The position numbers and the translations under genes were made by a program. A stretch of 64,000 nucleotides of DNA from Agrocybe praecox (taxonomy: Eukaryota; Basidiomycota; Agaricomycetes; Agaricales; Agrocybaceae). Below, piece after piece: positions 22,936 to 35,190 of the stretch. The notes beneath the pieces are model-generated. The model had not been told where the DNA came from. It saw only the letters and a program-made list of their open reading frames with translations, and searched no databases. Location of the stretch: assembly GCA_964017145.1 (NCBI GenBank), contig OZ024840.1, positions 1,116,001 through 1,180,000 of the forward strand, read 5' to 3'. Within the stretch, counting starts at the first letter, position 1, and each line of letters starts with the position of its first letter.

Positions 22936-25333
22936 CTACTTCCTTCTCACAAATCGTACCGGTACATCTTGCACTCCAAGTGTGAGTACAACCTTCGCAT
23001 CCAAAACTCTGTTCCTCCACTCTATCTTGCTCTCTCCGTCTCTCATTATGGGCTTTACAGTAAAGTCCCGGAGAAGCATCGCAAGATAGCAGACGGCTTC
23101 GGTTGTAGCGAATTTGCGACCAATGCATGCACGTGGGCCTGTTGAAAAAAGATTGAGTCGATGCATATGGACTTTGCAGTTGAGTATCTATGAACGAACC
23201 TATGCTGAAAGCAGTGAACGTCTCCGACTCGTTACCTACCCCGTACCATCTTGAAGGTCGGTACTCCTCTGGCTTATCGTAGTATCGTGGGTTATATTCT
23301 GGAGAATGTACATTCAGCAAATGCATCCTTTTGTCGATATATAAACTTACGAATTCCAATCATGTCAACTGTAACCTATAGCGGTTTGAAGTCAATGATA
23401 TGAAAAAGTCAACTAAAAGTCCAGAATGATCCACACACCTGCGTCCCCTTCGGGATGTGGATTGTAGTCTTTCCTTCTTGACCAACGGGGTTAGGAAGAT
23501 CCAAAGTCGTGTCTTCGTAGGCCTCTCGAATCATTAAAAATCCAGACGCTAAAAAACATTAATATCAATGATGACCAATGATACAGGAGTGAGCTCACGG
23601 AACAGCCTTGATGCTTCGTAAAATGCCGCGAGGACCTTCTCCAGTTTAGGATAATGTACTAGCTCCTGTCGAGAAAGATAGCTCGTACATATTTATTTAT
23701 ATTCTGAGAAGATGAATAACGTACGGGATCGTTCTCCAGCCCACAAACAGAAATAATTTGCTCATAAATTTCTTCCTGTACATCTTCGTATATAGAGAGA
23801 TACCCGAGGGCTACCGCAAGCGTGTGTGCAGTTGTTTCTGATAAAAAAACCATCACAATGAGTCGATACTATTCGTTGAATAGAGAGGAGAACATACCAT
23901 GGCCAGCGAAAAGCATTATAAATACGTTGCCAATCTAGCATTATGGGAAACAAAGTGAATCCGTGAGTTTTGTGGGTACATTGGTTAAACGTCGAGCTCA
24001 CAAGCTCGTCGTCACTGAGCTTCAATTTGCCTTCATCTTCATTTGCCTTGACAAGCCTACTAAAAACGTCGTTGCCACCACCTTCATCCAGAGTCCCTGC
24101 CACTGACTGAGCATGTATGTTGGCTCTCTTTGACGTAATTTGTGCCAGCATAAACCTCCGGAACTGGGTATGCGCTGCTCGCATGTTATTCATTCTGTGG
24201 TTCCACGGTATGAGAGTTGCGTTCGAGACATAAGAACAAAATCGCTTACACTTTGAGGGGCAAACTATGCGTCCATTTAGGCAAAAAGAGGGCAATCATA
24301 TTGGTGTCACCGATGATGCGGAGAGCTTCTTGCATCGACATTGATCCATCCTCGGACTTAGGCGGTGTTGCCCAATCAAAAGGAAATCCGAAGCCACACT
24401 TTCCAATGATCAAGAATGCGAGCTGAGGTTCACGTATGTTAATTTAGACAAAATACATTCTTCAAAATAATACATACTTTGAAAGTTATTTTCTGTGCCA
24501 TAGGCACATCAAACTCGCGCTTCATAGCCCACCCCTCTGATTCAATCATCTCGTGGTACGTCTTTAGAGTTTCTGTCCACACAAGGTCATATCTGGTATA
24601 CGAACGATAATGAGAAGAACTCGGGCGAGTTCAAAATGTTGCTTACAAGTCGTTATTGAATGCAGGCGCAAGTAGACGTCTATGCGTACGCCATGTGTCC
24701 CCATCTGCTGCAACAAGGTTCATGCCAAAGAACCTAAGTTCAAGTCAAGCATTAGAAAAGGACGACAAGGATAGGGACTCACAATAGCACTCTGCTAAAT
24801 TGCACAGGCTTCACAAAGCTTGTTGTAACACTTCCGCCTACGACCTGTTGCGCGACGGCGAGATTGGATGTGTACAATGCTGGGGGGCCTGATAGAAAGG
24901 GCACGATAGATATCGTTTCACTCCCGAACCACTTGTATACTGATACACGTTAGTCTGGGCTCGGACGTGAAATATATATGTTACACACAGTGAAATCGCC
25001 ATGTCCATGTAAACATAAGTCCTGGATTCCACCACATGTTCGGGATGAGGAGACCCGGTACGGTCATTGGATAGAACGCTGGTCGTAAGCCTGGAAGATG
25101 ACCGACAGTCTGATGCAGCAAAGTTAATCCTATTCTCTCTTTCTGATAATATTTTCATAAATTACCTGTACATTCTTCCGATAAGCCATGACTTTGGATA
25201 CAATAAACGCCAAAGAAAAAGTGAGGCACGCTTTGACAAGTAGCGTCATCTCTCCCAGCCCTCCGACGTCTAGACTGTTGAGAATGGAGAACATGGTATG
25301 TGTGCAGATGCTGGTCGTGGAAAGAATGGCCAT
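22936..25333 (-). CDS. Cytochrome P450 monooxygenase
   Basis: A membrane-anchored heme-thiolate monooxygenase of roughly 530 residues, spread over many short exons on the minus strand. The start (25333) precedes a hydrophobic anchor (LLVKACLTFSLAFIVSK). The I-helix reads AGHETTAHTL, split by an intron after the Gly-His codons near 23900. The K-helix ExxR is EASR near 23605. The PERF region is YRPSRW near 23250, and the heme loop is FSIGPRACIGRKF, with Cys as axial ligand, interrupted by an intron after FSIG near 23195. The C terminus is RFVRRK followed by a stop. WRTHRRLLAPAF marks the C-helix. All core motifs are intact, so activity is plausible; the substrate is unknown. The gene lies head-to-head with an F-box gene and near a GMC oxidoreductase, which may hint at oxidative or secondary metabolism (inference). 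Confidence 0.9.
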
Positions 25334-25941
25334 CGGTTAAGTACACACCTAAGCACTTTCCCAGGGAATCGGCTCGGCGAACTCGGTCAATATTGCAGAA
25401 GCTAAAGATTCTTATCTAAACTAAGAAACTAAACTAAACCGGCGTTTTCTAAATCCGCGATAGGTCCCTTATCTTAGATGTCCAGACGTCCTTATTGGGT
25501 CGCTCCTTCGTATCTTCATTAACGCCCCTAATATCTTTAATTTATGGTGCCACATGACTAGTCACCACATATTATTATTATAAAGCTGGATATCCTGAAG
25601 CTACTTACGTGCAGAAAGAAGGTAAGCGGACATGTTTGTTTTTCGCCCCATAGCGCGGCAATGACGCGGCAATCATTTTTCCTACAGCGCGTCACGCCTT
25701 GACAGTCCGGGTTTCCATACGATTGGGAGTGCATCACCTCTTCTTTTCTTTTCTCACCGCCATTTACCGCCACCTAACCACCATGGGAAAGACTGGAAGC
25801 TCTGCCATCATCGACCGACTTGGTCTCAGGACGTTTCATTACTCCACGTTGGGATGTTTGGGGACAAATATGAAACTGCGACTGCGACTCTGCTCTTGAA
25901 TCAAATCCATACCCATTTTCTCCTTTCTTGATTCAAATTCT
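25334..25941. promoter_or_regulatory. Divergent intergenic region between P450 and F-box gene
   Basis: About 600 bp between head-to-head genes. It contains a solo transposon end at 25545-25572 and a GACGCGGCAATC-type repeat near 25665. Positions about 25780-25930 match the flank of the F-box remnant at 52180-52340 (GACTTGGTCT(C/T), ATGAAACTGCGACT). Confidence 0.55.
25545..25572 (+). mobile_element. Solo terminal repeat of the 31.9-kb Tc1/mariner-like element
   Basis: TGGTGCCACATGACTAGTCA and the following CCACATA match the left end of the element at 31932, preceded by TA in both places. No partner end was found nearby, so it is a relic of excision, deletion or recombination. Confidence 0.75.
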
Positions 25942-27539
25942 ATGGCTCTGCAGAACGCTAGACTCCCTCAAGAAATTCTAGAGACAGTGATAGACGAAGC
26001 TGCCGGCAGCACGGACTTCACTGAGAAAGAGGTCCAGGAGACTCTGCGCGCTTGTTCCTTCGTGTGCTACGCGTTCCGCAACAGAGCGTTCCGCAACCTC
26101 TTCTGCACTCTGCACCTGATCCAGCACCCATTCTGCTGTCCTTCTAAACTCCTCACGCGGATCTGGGATCTGCGCGAGATCGTACATGCAGGACATGTGC
26201 TGGGGATGTCTAGTCTCCTGTACTTCACGCGCTCGTTCAAGCTGGTCATGGACGGCGGGTCCGCGTGTGATACATACGCCATACTGAAGAACGAAGACTT
26301 GGCGAAGATAATGCACCTACTGTGTAACTACAGCCCGGCCATCCACATAGTGGCGCTTGCTGGCTCAAATTCGATCCCGATATTCTGGCCTGATCTGTCG
26401 AGGGACTTCCAGGAGGGTTTTGGAGAGCTCATACGCGTGAGGACAGTGAGGACTTTGTGCCTGGAAAATATCGGCGGCGTCCCGGATACCATGCTGCGAG
26501 GGACTAATATCAGGCGTATAAGATTTCATCGGATGAAATTGTTTAGCCCCATCGAACCGTTCTGCGGTCTTTCACAAACGAACCAACTGACTGGCATCGA
26601 CATCGACTATACGTTCCCATTCCCACTTCCTCCTCCTTCCTCTTCCTCCAGTGCTGACTCGAACTTGGATGATAATAATGATAAAAGTTCCCCAATCTCG
26701 CCATCCCAAGCCGTTTTATGTTTATCGAGCCTAAGATCCCTCAAATACACATCCTACCACCCAGAAGACTTTCACCGATTCACCAACATCGCTCTAAGCT
26801 TCCGCTCGCTCGAGAAAATCCATATTGTCTTCTCCGACTCAACGAGCATGAATTTTCTGATGCACTGCTACTTCCACTACCACCAATACCGTTTGGCTCC
26901 CTGCCACGACTGAGGACCTTGGGGATATGTCATAGATCCCCAATCGCGGTTGGGATGGGCATTAACAGTAGGATTCCGCTGTTGAAAGTATTGGATCTGC
27001 TTGGGTGCGGCATGGGTGACTCTGTACTAGTGCTACCACCTGCGCTGGATTCGCTCGTATTGGGGTTTGTGGTTCGCACGCATGCACCGTGGATGAGGGT
27101 GGACGAGTTCTTTCCTGACCGGAAGATGTGGGGGATGCTTGATAGGCTGTTGAGTCCGGAGCTTGATACCCCTGAAACGACTCGGAGCGAGAGCGAAAGA
27201 GGACGGTTGCCACTGGGAGATGGGGATTGGCAGCATCATCACCTCCCTCGACATCATGAGAATGGGAATGGGAATAGGAAGCCAGTCACTGTTAAGCTAA
27301 GACTGCAGTATATCACGCTACCGGGCAAACCGTGGGCGTTTAATGAGCGTGTGTTTGGAGAGAGGTGTCGGTCGTTTCTTGGGGATGTTTTTCCGAGGTT
27401 GATGGGCTGTGGTGCTCGGAGTGGTGAGAGGGAGGAATTTGCTGAATCCGAATCTGCAAAGAGGGGAGCGAAATTAGAAGTTGATGTTTCGGTGTTTCCG
27501 CTTGGTAGGAATGTGGATATTTTGGGGTGGGATGTTTAG
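25942..27539 (+). pseudogene. F-box-like protein gene with one frameshift
   Basis: The first frame (25942 to about 26860) starts MALQNARLPQEILETVIDEA, the usual degenerate basidiomycete F-box (LPxEIL) followed by leucine-rich sequence. It would stop at 26911. The natural continuation (DALLLPLPPIPFGSLPRLR through FPLGRNVDILGWDV, stop 27539) lies in another frame overlapping it, and no GT-AG intron joins them. A single-base indel near 26850-26870 therefore separates two halves of a protein of about 530 residues. It is either a recent pseudogene or a sequencing error. F-box proteins recruit substrates to SCF ubiquitin ligases; substrate unknown. A degraded second copy lies at 52080-52600. Confidence 0.7.
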
Positions 27540-27944
27540 TAGTAGAGAGGGTAGTAGTTTGGATCACGAGGCTTGAGGCCCTATTAACGATTCTTCAAGG
27601 GGGTGGAACGGAAGTTACCGCTAGTATAGATAAGGACTGGGTACGATAACAAGTCCTTGTCGGGTTGTGTTGAACATGTACGCATGATCGTATATTCGGT
27701 ATTTGACTGGCGTGATAATTGGATACATGTACACAAATTGGCGCCTACGTAGTATTTAATTACATTATTCGTCTTTCTCTTTCACGTTGCGGACATTCCT
27801 ATTCGTTTCTTTAGTTTTTATGTGGTGAACAACCCCTTGGTTTAATTTGTTGCGTCGGCAGAGATGATAGAAAATGCCTAATTAAAACGCACATCATCAG
27901 CTTAGCCTCACCACCTTCGAGTATGAATGGACAAAGAATCAAAA
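27540..27944. other. Convergent intergenic region
   Basis: 3' ends of the F-box and GMC genes face each other. No coding signal seen. Confidence 0.45.
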
Positions 27945-30807
27945 TCACAAACACACCTTCTCCCCAATCGCATACGCCGTCTCACACGTATGCGCTGCGA
28001 TGTGGATAGGCACGATGGACATGTCTGCGACTCGGACGTTTGTGGTCCCGCTGCGAACACAGTAACAGTATTAATTATATTGGCTCCGACCCTTAACTCT
28101 TCAGGGATATTGGAACTTGACGTACTGCACGATAAGCTTCTCGCTGACTACACCGCCTAACTCTTTGGGAGCCATGGAAGCCGTTCCTGAGCCGTACATC
28201 GTCGTTAGACCGTTTATATTAGGAGAGTTGGCGTGTACAAACCGACGGGGTGCTGCACAGTTGAGAGATGTCCACGCACGAAAGCCTCGAATTCCTCGTA
28301 GGTCTGCACTGACGCTGGTGGTGTGCTGGGACAGACGACCAAATCGGTTAGGGGAGCTGTTTGAGTGATTTTGCGCATGAATTGGGTAAGTTTTGTCATT
28401 ATTTTCAGATCTGGTTTGATTGTTCGCGATGAGCTGAATTGATTTGAAGGGGGAAAAAGGAGAATGATACTTGCCAAAGGCGCTTGTCATATACTTCGGG
28501 TCGATGTTTGGTACGTCCATTGGGTTTTTGGACTTGATGTGCTGTTGGCAGAACGTGGATTTGGAACCACTTTCATGATTTTATAATATGGATGCAAGTA
28601 AGTGCTTACCACCGTGCCGCGCGGTACAGTGTGCTGAACGAATTCACTATTAACACGATATAATTGACGAATGACGCCAAAACGCACCGGAATACACCCT
28701 GCAAAGCTTATGTACCCCTTATCCTCCGGTGAAGCCGTCGCAAATGCCTTCGGCACCATGATAAGCTCCACATCTCCAACGGCGGGGTTCTTCAGGTACG
28801 CAAGCTGCGACGCGAGCTGCTGTTTGTGGAACGGATCGGTGACTGCGTCCATCTCTTGCTGAAGCTCGTCCATTAACTCTTGGATCTCGGAGGGTGAGAG
28901 GAACTTGTCTAGCTTGATGAATCCGTATGCTGCTACCGTTGTAGCGTAGGCGCCTGTTCCGTGTTCTTTGCTGCGCAGATATAGTATGCGTTTCAGCCAC
29001 CAGTTTTTTATTTTATTTGTTGGATGAGATGGAAAAACACTTACTATTGATCCATTTGCTGCTGTTGGAATGCCGGGTCGGTTCGAAGGCGGTCTGGAAT
29101 TATCATCATCGATTTCGGTAAGTAGTCCTTCTACCGCGTGCTCAAATATACTTACCAAAGGTGAAGACATTGTCTTTGACCACAAAGTCAGAAATAATGA
29201 ATGGATGCTCCTGGAGGTTAGCGCCTACTCCCGCGAGCTCGATGATAGGTGTTATGCCTACTCCTTGTAGGACCTTTGGATCTCCGACACCACTTAACTC
29301 CAAGAGTCTGGGAGTGTTGTACGTGCCTAAAAAATATACTTCAGCTTGTGCCAACTGACGTGGATATAAATCACGGAGATAACTAATTACCGGCCGATAT
29401 AATCACTTCCTTATCTGCCTTGATAGTGTATATCACGGGCGGTAGTGTTGCTTCAGGTGCAACATTATCCGCTGGGGGAGAGATGATCATCAGCTCTACA
29501 GCAGTCGCTACCCTGTTTCCGTCAACAGGCGTGTCGCTGAACAAGATACGCGTCACGTATGTGCAGGTTATGATCTTCAGGTTTGGTCGGTGCTTCCGTG
29601 GATCGCCGTATGTGTCCGCTGCATATGAGCGCCTGCCATTGGATCTGTCGACGGCGGTGTTGATGTTGAACATGCCAGTGGAATCTCCATAACCCTGGGT
29701 ACGACTTTTAGACACAGGTGCCGAATCAAAAACAGAAATTTATCTTGCCTGAAGCCTGTTCGTCTTAATCCCTAAATTGTTCAGCGTCACGATAGACGGC
29801 TGCTCCAATTCACTATACATATCATTGTTATTCGAATGAATTGGTCCATTTTTCCCGTAGAACTTGTCTTGCTCCAGACGCGCGCGTTCGTCATCGGCCT
29901 TTGAAACTCCAGGGAAGATTTGCTCTGTGCCCCACGTCGGTGCGGTGTACTGTTCCTTATTCTTGAAGAATGGGAGAAGACCTTCCCAGTCCCAACCTTT
30001 CCCAAACTGGCTCCAAGCATCGTACTCTGGTGAGGATCCGCGCATTTGGACTAGGTAGTTGATAGCGCTGGAACCACCCAGGACTCTTCCCCTATGCATG
30101 ATTCGTAAGTTTAGTTACGTGGCGTGCTATGGTCATAATCGACGCATACGCAGAGGAGTTGATTTGTCTGCCGTTTAACTCCTTTTGAGGGACCTAGAAT
30201 TGGAGAAATAAAGGACTCAGAACAGAGCGAGTTTGAGAGAGATGGTAAAGCGTACGGTTTGATAAGACCAGTCAAAGCGATGGTCTTGTACGGCTCTGCC
30301 ATAGAGACCTATAATAAATATTAGCAGCACTTCCGAAATAAGGCAGTTCTGTTTCGAGTTAACCTGGAATGTCCTTTTCGAGTCACGTTATATTAATTTG
30401 GTCGATATGAAGCGCCAACTTTTGACTTACTATAACTGGATCGTCATGTCGAATACCAGCCTCCAATACTATGATTGAGATGGTTGAATCGCTATCTGCA
30501 AGTCTGATATCCGTCAATTAGAATGATTTGGTTGATGGTACACATAATAATATCTACCTTGATGCAAGAGCTAGTCCTGCGGTGCCTCCTCCTACACGTG
30601 CATAAATTGCATGAGAACTCGTCTTAGGGTTGAACGGGTATGGAAATTCGTACCAACAACAACATAGTCAGCACAAAGCTCCGCGCTCATGCCGCGTGAG
30701 GACGCATCATGCGTATTATCAGAAGCGAAGGATCTGGGTTGTGGTTTTTTGAAGATTCTGTGGCAGTCTTCAACGGTTAAGGTAGGGTCCAAGATCCAAG
30801 TGGCCAT
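27945..30807 (-). CDS. GMC (glucose-methanol-choline) oxidoreductase
   Basis: An FAD-dependent alcohol/sugar oxidase-type enzyme. The first exon (30807-30654) ends in DYVVVG and the next begins GGTAGLALASR, forming the GxGxxG FAD-binding Rossmann motif. GMC signature 1 is GRVLGGSSAINYL near 30070. Signature 2 is AGTYNTPRLLELSGVG near 29300. The C-terminal active site is QHPVGTASMAP, followed in the last exon by VRVADMSIVPIHIAAHTCET, giving the two catalytic His positions, and ending GEKVCL. There are many introns, one with a GC donor (TTTG|GCAAGT near 28467). The protein is somewhat longer than the usual about 600 residues. No secretion signal is apparent, as the N terminus is MATWILDPTLTVEDC. 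All key motifs are intact. A truncated paralogue lies at 33830-35190 and a fragment at 56735-57270. Confidence 0.88.
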
Positions 30808-31929
30808 TGCGAATGATAGGGAATCCTGCTACTCACAAGCCCACTCTTTTATACTAGAATTGATCGAAAATGGTGGAGAAGGCATGTTTTTCTTAGGCCG
30901 TGGTGGCTCACCGGATGCGAATAGTGCCGCTTCGTTGCTGTGCTATAATTGTCACAAGAAGGCGTAAATTTGGCGCGATGGATATCAATAACGTTGACTT
31001 ACGAGATTAAGTAAGTACAATTGCACCCTCGGTTATTCATGATGATGCCGAGACCGTACGGATATTTAAATATCTAAACTCTCTGACATTGCATCCCGTC
31101 AGGGGAAAGAAAATAAGCGCGCATATTACCGTGTGAAGCGCTTTAATAAGCATCCAGCAGCACTTGCCACTGATATTGTGATAAAATTAAATTGATACTC
31201 ATACATACATAGCTTGGATTGGATGCGAATAAGGGTCATGGCATCACACCATGGCTCAAGTGTCTGGTAATGTGCCGAATAGAATGCCACGTCAGGCTTC
31301 TAGTACCTTAACTTGGTATTAAGCTCGATGAGAAATTTCTAAGTCTCTATTGAGCGGGATCATTAATGTGCCGACACGACCAGGCAGTTATAGACCAATT
31401 GGCTCGTGAATGATGCGTTGCCACCCTCTGGATTCAAAGATATATGAATGATATATAAGTAATACCTATCAATGGAAAGCGGGATGTTTGTCGCGAGTGC
31501 TCCGAGACGTATCGACCTAGGATGTTGAAGATGATTAACACAATGGATAAGAAATATAAAAATAACTAGAGGAAGCTCATTCATCATACTGAATGCACGC
31601 CTACCCGTGTACATAATATGCATCGATTGTATTCAAATCGCATTAGAATGCATGGTCAAGTGCCTAGTCGGACCCGCTATTGGCATTTTGTAATACAACC
31701 AGAATAAGCTATGATACCGTACTATATCCCAGAACGTTGAACCCTGGGCACTGTTATCCACCGGTGACAGGTGGAGCAGTCCAATCTGACCGCCGCAGCG
31801 GAAGTCTCAATATTACTAATTAGAAGGTCTGTCTATTCTTGTGACCAGCGTGCACAGCTGACAGTTACCCAGTGATGTCCGTAGCTAGTCTAATCTAGTA
31901 CCTGATCCTGGTCTTGTACATATTTAATC
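30808..31929. other. Intergenic region, GMC 5' flank
   Basis: No supported gene. It is AT-rich. Confidence 0.4.
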
Positions 31930-32151
31930 TATGGTGCCACATGACTAGTCACCACATATTTTGTACAACGGAAATGGGGGTCCAAAAAATAGGTAAATTT
32001 CTTATTCCTTTAGATGAAAGATTTCATTTGTCAATACGAATCGATCATCTAAACAGAATTTTGATACGATCAAAACTGAGCGAGTTATAAAATCGACCTA
32101 AATTCAGAGGCCGGCTTATGTAAAGCCATCCATATAAGGAAGATCTAACTA

Positions 32152-32727
32152 CAGTCGTCTCCCTCTTAACCCATAACCCTCATAACCCATAACCCCTTCT
32201 AACCCATACTTTTTTCGATCCACCAAGTTGGTTCGCAGGGAAATCCGACCCATAACCCATGAACCCCTCATACCCCATAATCCATACCCCTTTTGGAAAA
32301 AAAACCCATAGTTTTTGCCCTAAAAATTTCCGTATTTATGCTATATGGGGAACATTTATGATGAATCTAAGTTATCTAACATGAGATTGTGTCATGAAAC
32401 ACCTTTTTAACCTAGTTTATGTGTTCAAATGAAAGAAAGGTACCAGTCCAGATGCCCAAACATCGTCAACGTGCGTGAGAACATTCAAATTAAGGACCAA
32501 GACGACGTCGGCAACACTTTTATTCGCATATATGGTTCATATTATAATAAAAATATAGATTGCTGGCCATTAGCCATCCATTTATGACTCATTGTCTTAT
32601 GCCAAAGATTTGTTTTCTCTCGATTTTCATGGTTCTATTTTTAGCATATCCCTCATAGTCCATGACCCCTCATAACCCATACTTTCGGCCGTCCACCGAC
32701 AGGTATGGGTTATGAGGGAGTCGACTG
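32152..32727. mobile_element. Pogo/Fot1-like MITE, 576 bp
   Basis: Terminal repeats CAGTCG(T/A)CTCCCTC(T/A)TAACCC are flanked by a TA duplication (32150-32151 and 32728-32729). CAG-starting termini with TA targets fit the pogo/Fot1 branch of Tc1/mariner. Subterminal AACCCATA words are repeated many times at both ends. There is no coding capacity. Confidence 0.85.
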
Positions 32728-33234
32728 TATCTAATCCAATCAAATGCGGCTGCAACGCTCTCCGGAACGCGGCGATGGGAAGTATATTTCTTCGAACTGT
32801 TAAATTGCACTCGAAGCTGAGCTTCTTTTGCAGCCAATCCATCCTTATACGCATCCATCCATCTCATCATCCTATTCTGCCACTTCCGAATGAGCGTCGA
32901 GTTCACCGAAGCCAGTGCAACTGGCATATTTGCTTGGAGTGTTGTGAAGGTATAATCACATTGTTCTCGAAGATAGCGTTTCACCACGCCCCAGAAGTAT
33001 TCAATATAATTGAGTTCACAGTAAAATTTTGGCAAAATGATGCAGAGGTGACCCGCTGCTGCGATTAATTACTTCAGTGACGAGTGACTTTTGGGCCTTG
33101 AAATCCGGTTGTGAGTTATCATAAGAGTTGTCGGGGCATTCAATTGGTGAGGAAAAGTTTAACTTGTTTGTGTGTACGAATTTTCGTGCTCGTGCAGCTG
33201 TAGCAGTGCGCCAGTTCCTTCGAGGACGTCCCAT
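32727..33234 (-). pseudogene. DDE transposase, internally deleted
   Basis: The N-terminal piece starts MGRPRRNWRTATAARARKF at 33234. The C-terminal piece begins near 33062 with GHLCIILPKFYCELNYIEYF, the classic third-acidic-residue region (ELNxIE) of DDE-3/Tc1-mariner transposases in fungi, and runs through MMRWMDAYKDGL and KKYTSHRRVPES. The catalytic middle between the two pieces is missing and they are not in one frame. The natural TAG stop after AFDWIR is split by the MITE insertion, so the readable frame runs on into the MITE and stops at 32670. It is not functional. Confidence 0.8.
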
Positions 33235-33367
33235 TATCGTTGAAGGTGTGTTGAAATTTTTTTTTTTGTTTTACAAATAGTATTCAAAATTAGATATAAT
33301 TTTTTTTTTTTTCGCCGGCCAAATTGGCCGCTGTACCAAATATGTGGTGACTAATCATGTGGCACCA

Positions 33368-33829
33368 TAAGTATTGCTATCTAAACCAGGACAGCGTGGC
33401 AGATTGCGCTGCCACACTGGCAATGTCCGGCGATGTCTGCCGACTTCCGATGCCGGTGCCGGTGACTGACAATGTTCTTGGCTTGAAATTTGAAAGCTGA
33501 GCGCTGAGCGCTAAATCTGGGTTCTGATAACCATTATCCGCAGAGAGGAATCCAAATGCGGAAGCTACGTTTTACTATTACGAGGAAGTTGCGTATATTG
33601 TCACTGTTGTCCAACTGCGGACAACAACAATAAGTAGTCAGTACACGGGGTTTCAACTTTCGGACGACTCGGACACTGATATCTTTATCTTTGCTAATTT
33701 CTGCTTATCATCTTCAATTGCTGATTGGAGAAGCTGCCTCTATGCTCCAATCACTGGTCTTCAGATTCTATGATACCAAATGCCTGGATACTGCTGTTAG
33801 TCAAAGTTCCGTGAGTCTCCGAATTAAAT
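33368..33829. other. Intergenic region
   Basis: No gene supported. It contains a purine-pyrimidine-balanced stretch GCCGGTGCCGGTGACTG near 33455. Confidence 0.35.
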
Positions 33830-35190
33830 TTTTCACTTTTCCACCGATTGCGTAGGCGGTCTCGCAAGTATGAGCAGCACTGTGAATGGGCACAATGGAC
33901 ATGTCCACAACTCGTACGTTCCTAGTTCCGCTGTAAAGAAATTAGCTCGTCGATTTAACGTCTAAGTATAGTTTCCCGTGAACTTACTATACAATCAGCC
34001 TCTCATTGACCACACCACCCAGCTCTTTAGGGGCCATGGGAGCGGTACCTTTTGGATTATTAGATGTTCATTTATTTATTCCAATGATATTGCAAAAGTA
34101 CGAACCAACTGGGTGCTGGACGGTGGAAAGGTTGTTGCGGACGAAGTCTTCGAATTGTGCGTAAGTCTTCACGGATGCCGGTGGAGTGCTTGGACAGACG
34201 ACCAGATCCGCTAGAGGCTGCGTCTGGGCAATCTTGCGCATGATTTGTGTTAGCTTCACCATTACTGTCAAATCTGAAATATTTGATCGTTGAGTGGGAG
34301 TCATTAGTCAAACTCACGAGGATGTTGCTCACCGAAAACGCTGGTCATGTACTTGGAGTCGATGCTGGGTACGTCCATGGAATTTTTGCTTGTAATATGC
34401 TATAATGGATATTAAACACCGCAATAGATGTCTGCTTGTACTTTACTCACCACCGTGCCACGAGGAACGGTGTGCTAAAGGACGTGAATGAAATAGTATT
34501 CGGCACCAGCGACACTAGGAACGCACCGGGATGGAACCTGCAAAGCTGACATAGCTCTTGCCCCCCTTAGGCGGGTCCGTTGCAAAAGCCTTGGAAACCA
34601 TGATGAACTCGACATCTCCGACTTCTGGCATATGAAGAAATTTGAGTTGGGAATAAAGCTGCTGCCTGTGGTATGGGTTGACCGTTGCCTCACTTTATTT
34701 CTCGAGAACCTGTATCAAATCCTGTATCTCTTCCTCAGAAAGGAACGCGTTTAGTTTGATGAATCCATATGCAGCCATAGTCGTTGCGTATGCGCCTGTC
34801 CCATATTCTTGGCTATAATAAGGAAAGGCAAAAGGATTGGTTGGTTTGAATTTTTTGTTGTTTATCCACTACTTACTATTTGAGTATCTGTTCTTGTTGG
34901 AAGACAGGATCATTTCGCAAGCGATCTATAATGAAAAGTATCATTAGGATAATTCGGCTTTATACCAGGCTGGTAAACTTACCAAACGTGAAGACGCCGT
35001 CTTTAACTAAGAAATCGGAAATTATGAATGGATGTTCCTGAAGGTTTTCCCCTACTCCAGGGAGGTCGATGATGGGGTTTATACCAACGCTCTTCAGGAT
35101 CCTTGGGTTCCCAATGCCGCTCAGCTCCAAGACTCGGGGAGTGTCGTAAGTTCCTAAAGATGAAATTGAGGAGCGACTCGTCATTCATAT
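33830..35190 (-). pseudogene. GMC oxidoreductase pseudogene, 5' truncated
   Basis: It matches the C-terminal half of the GMC gene at 27945-30807. It starts at the signature-2 exon (GTYDTPRVLELSGIG near 35150) and continues through EHPFIISDFLVKDG, KYMTSVF, MRKIAQTQPLADLVVCP and QHPVGTAPMAP. It ends with VRVVDMSIVPIHSAAHTCET. The FAD-binding half and signature 1 are absent. An in-frame TAA follows LEK near 34700, and the SIPVRS exon is followed by a stop near 34520. The intron corresponding to the GC-AG intron of the intact copy has a normal GT donor here. Confidence 0.85.

Larger units (their letters stand above)
31932..33367 (-). mobile_element. Tc1/mariner-like transposon relic with nested MITE
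   Basis: About 40-bp terminal inverted repeats (TGGTGCCACATGA(C/T)TAGTCA...) with three mismatches are flanked by TA, the Tc1/mariner target. The element contains an internally deleted DDE transposase gene on the minus strand (33234 to about 32727). A 576-bp MITE is inserted at its end; without that the relic is about 858 bp. Confidence 0.85.

Noticed and set aside
32160..32290. Interstitial telomere
   Set aside because: AACCCATA words are irregular, occur at both ends of one MITE and are bounded by its TIR and TA duplication.
33830..35190. Functional second GMC enzyme
   Set aside because: The FAD-binding half is absent and there are in-frame stops.
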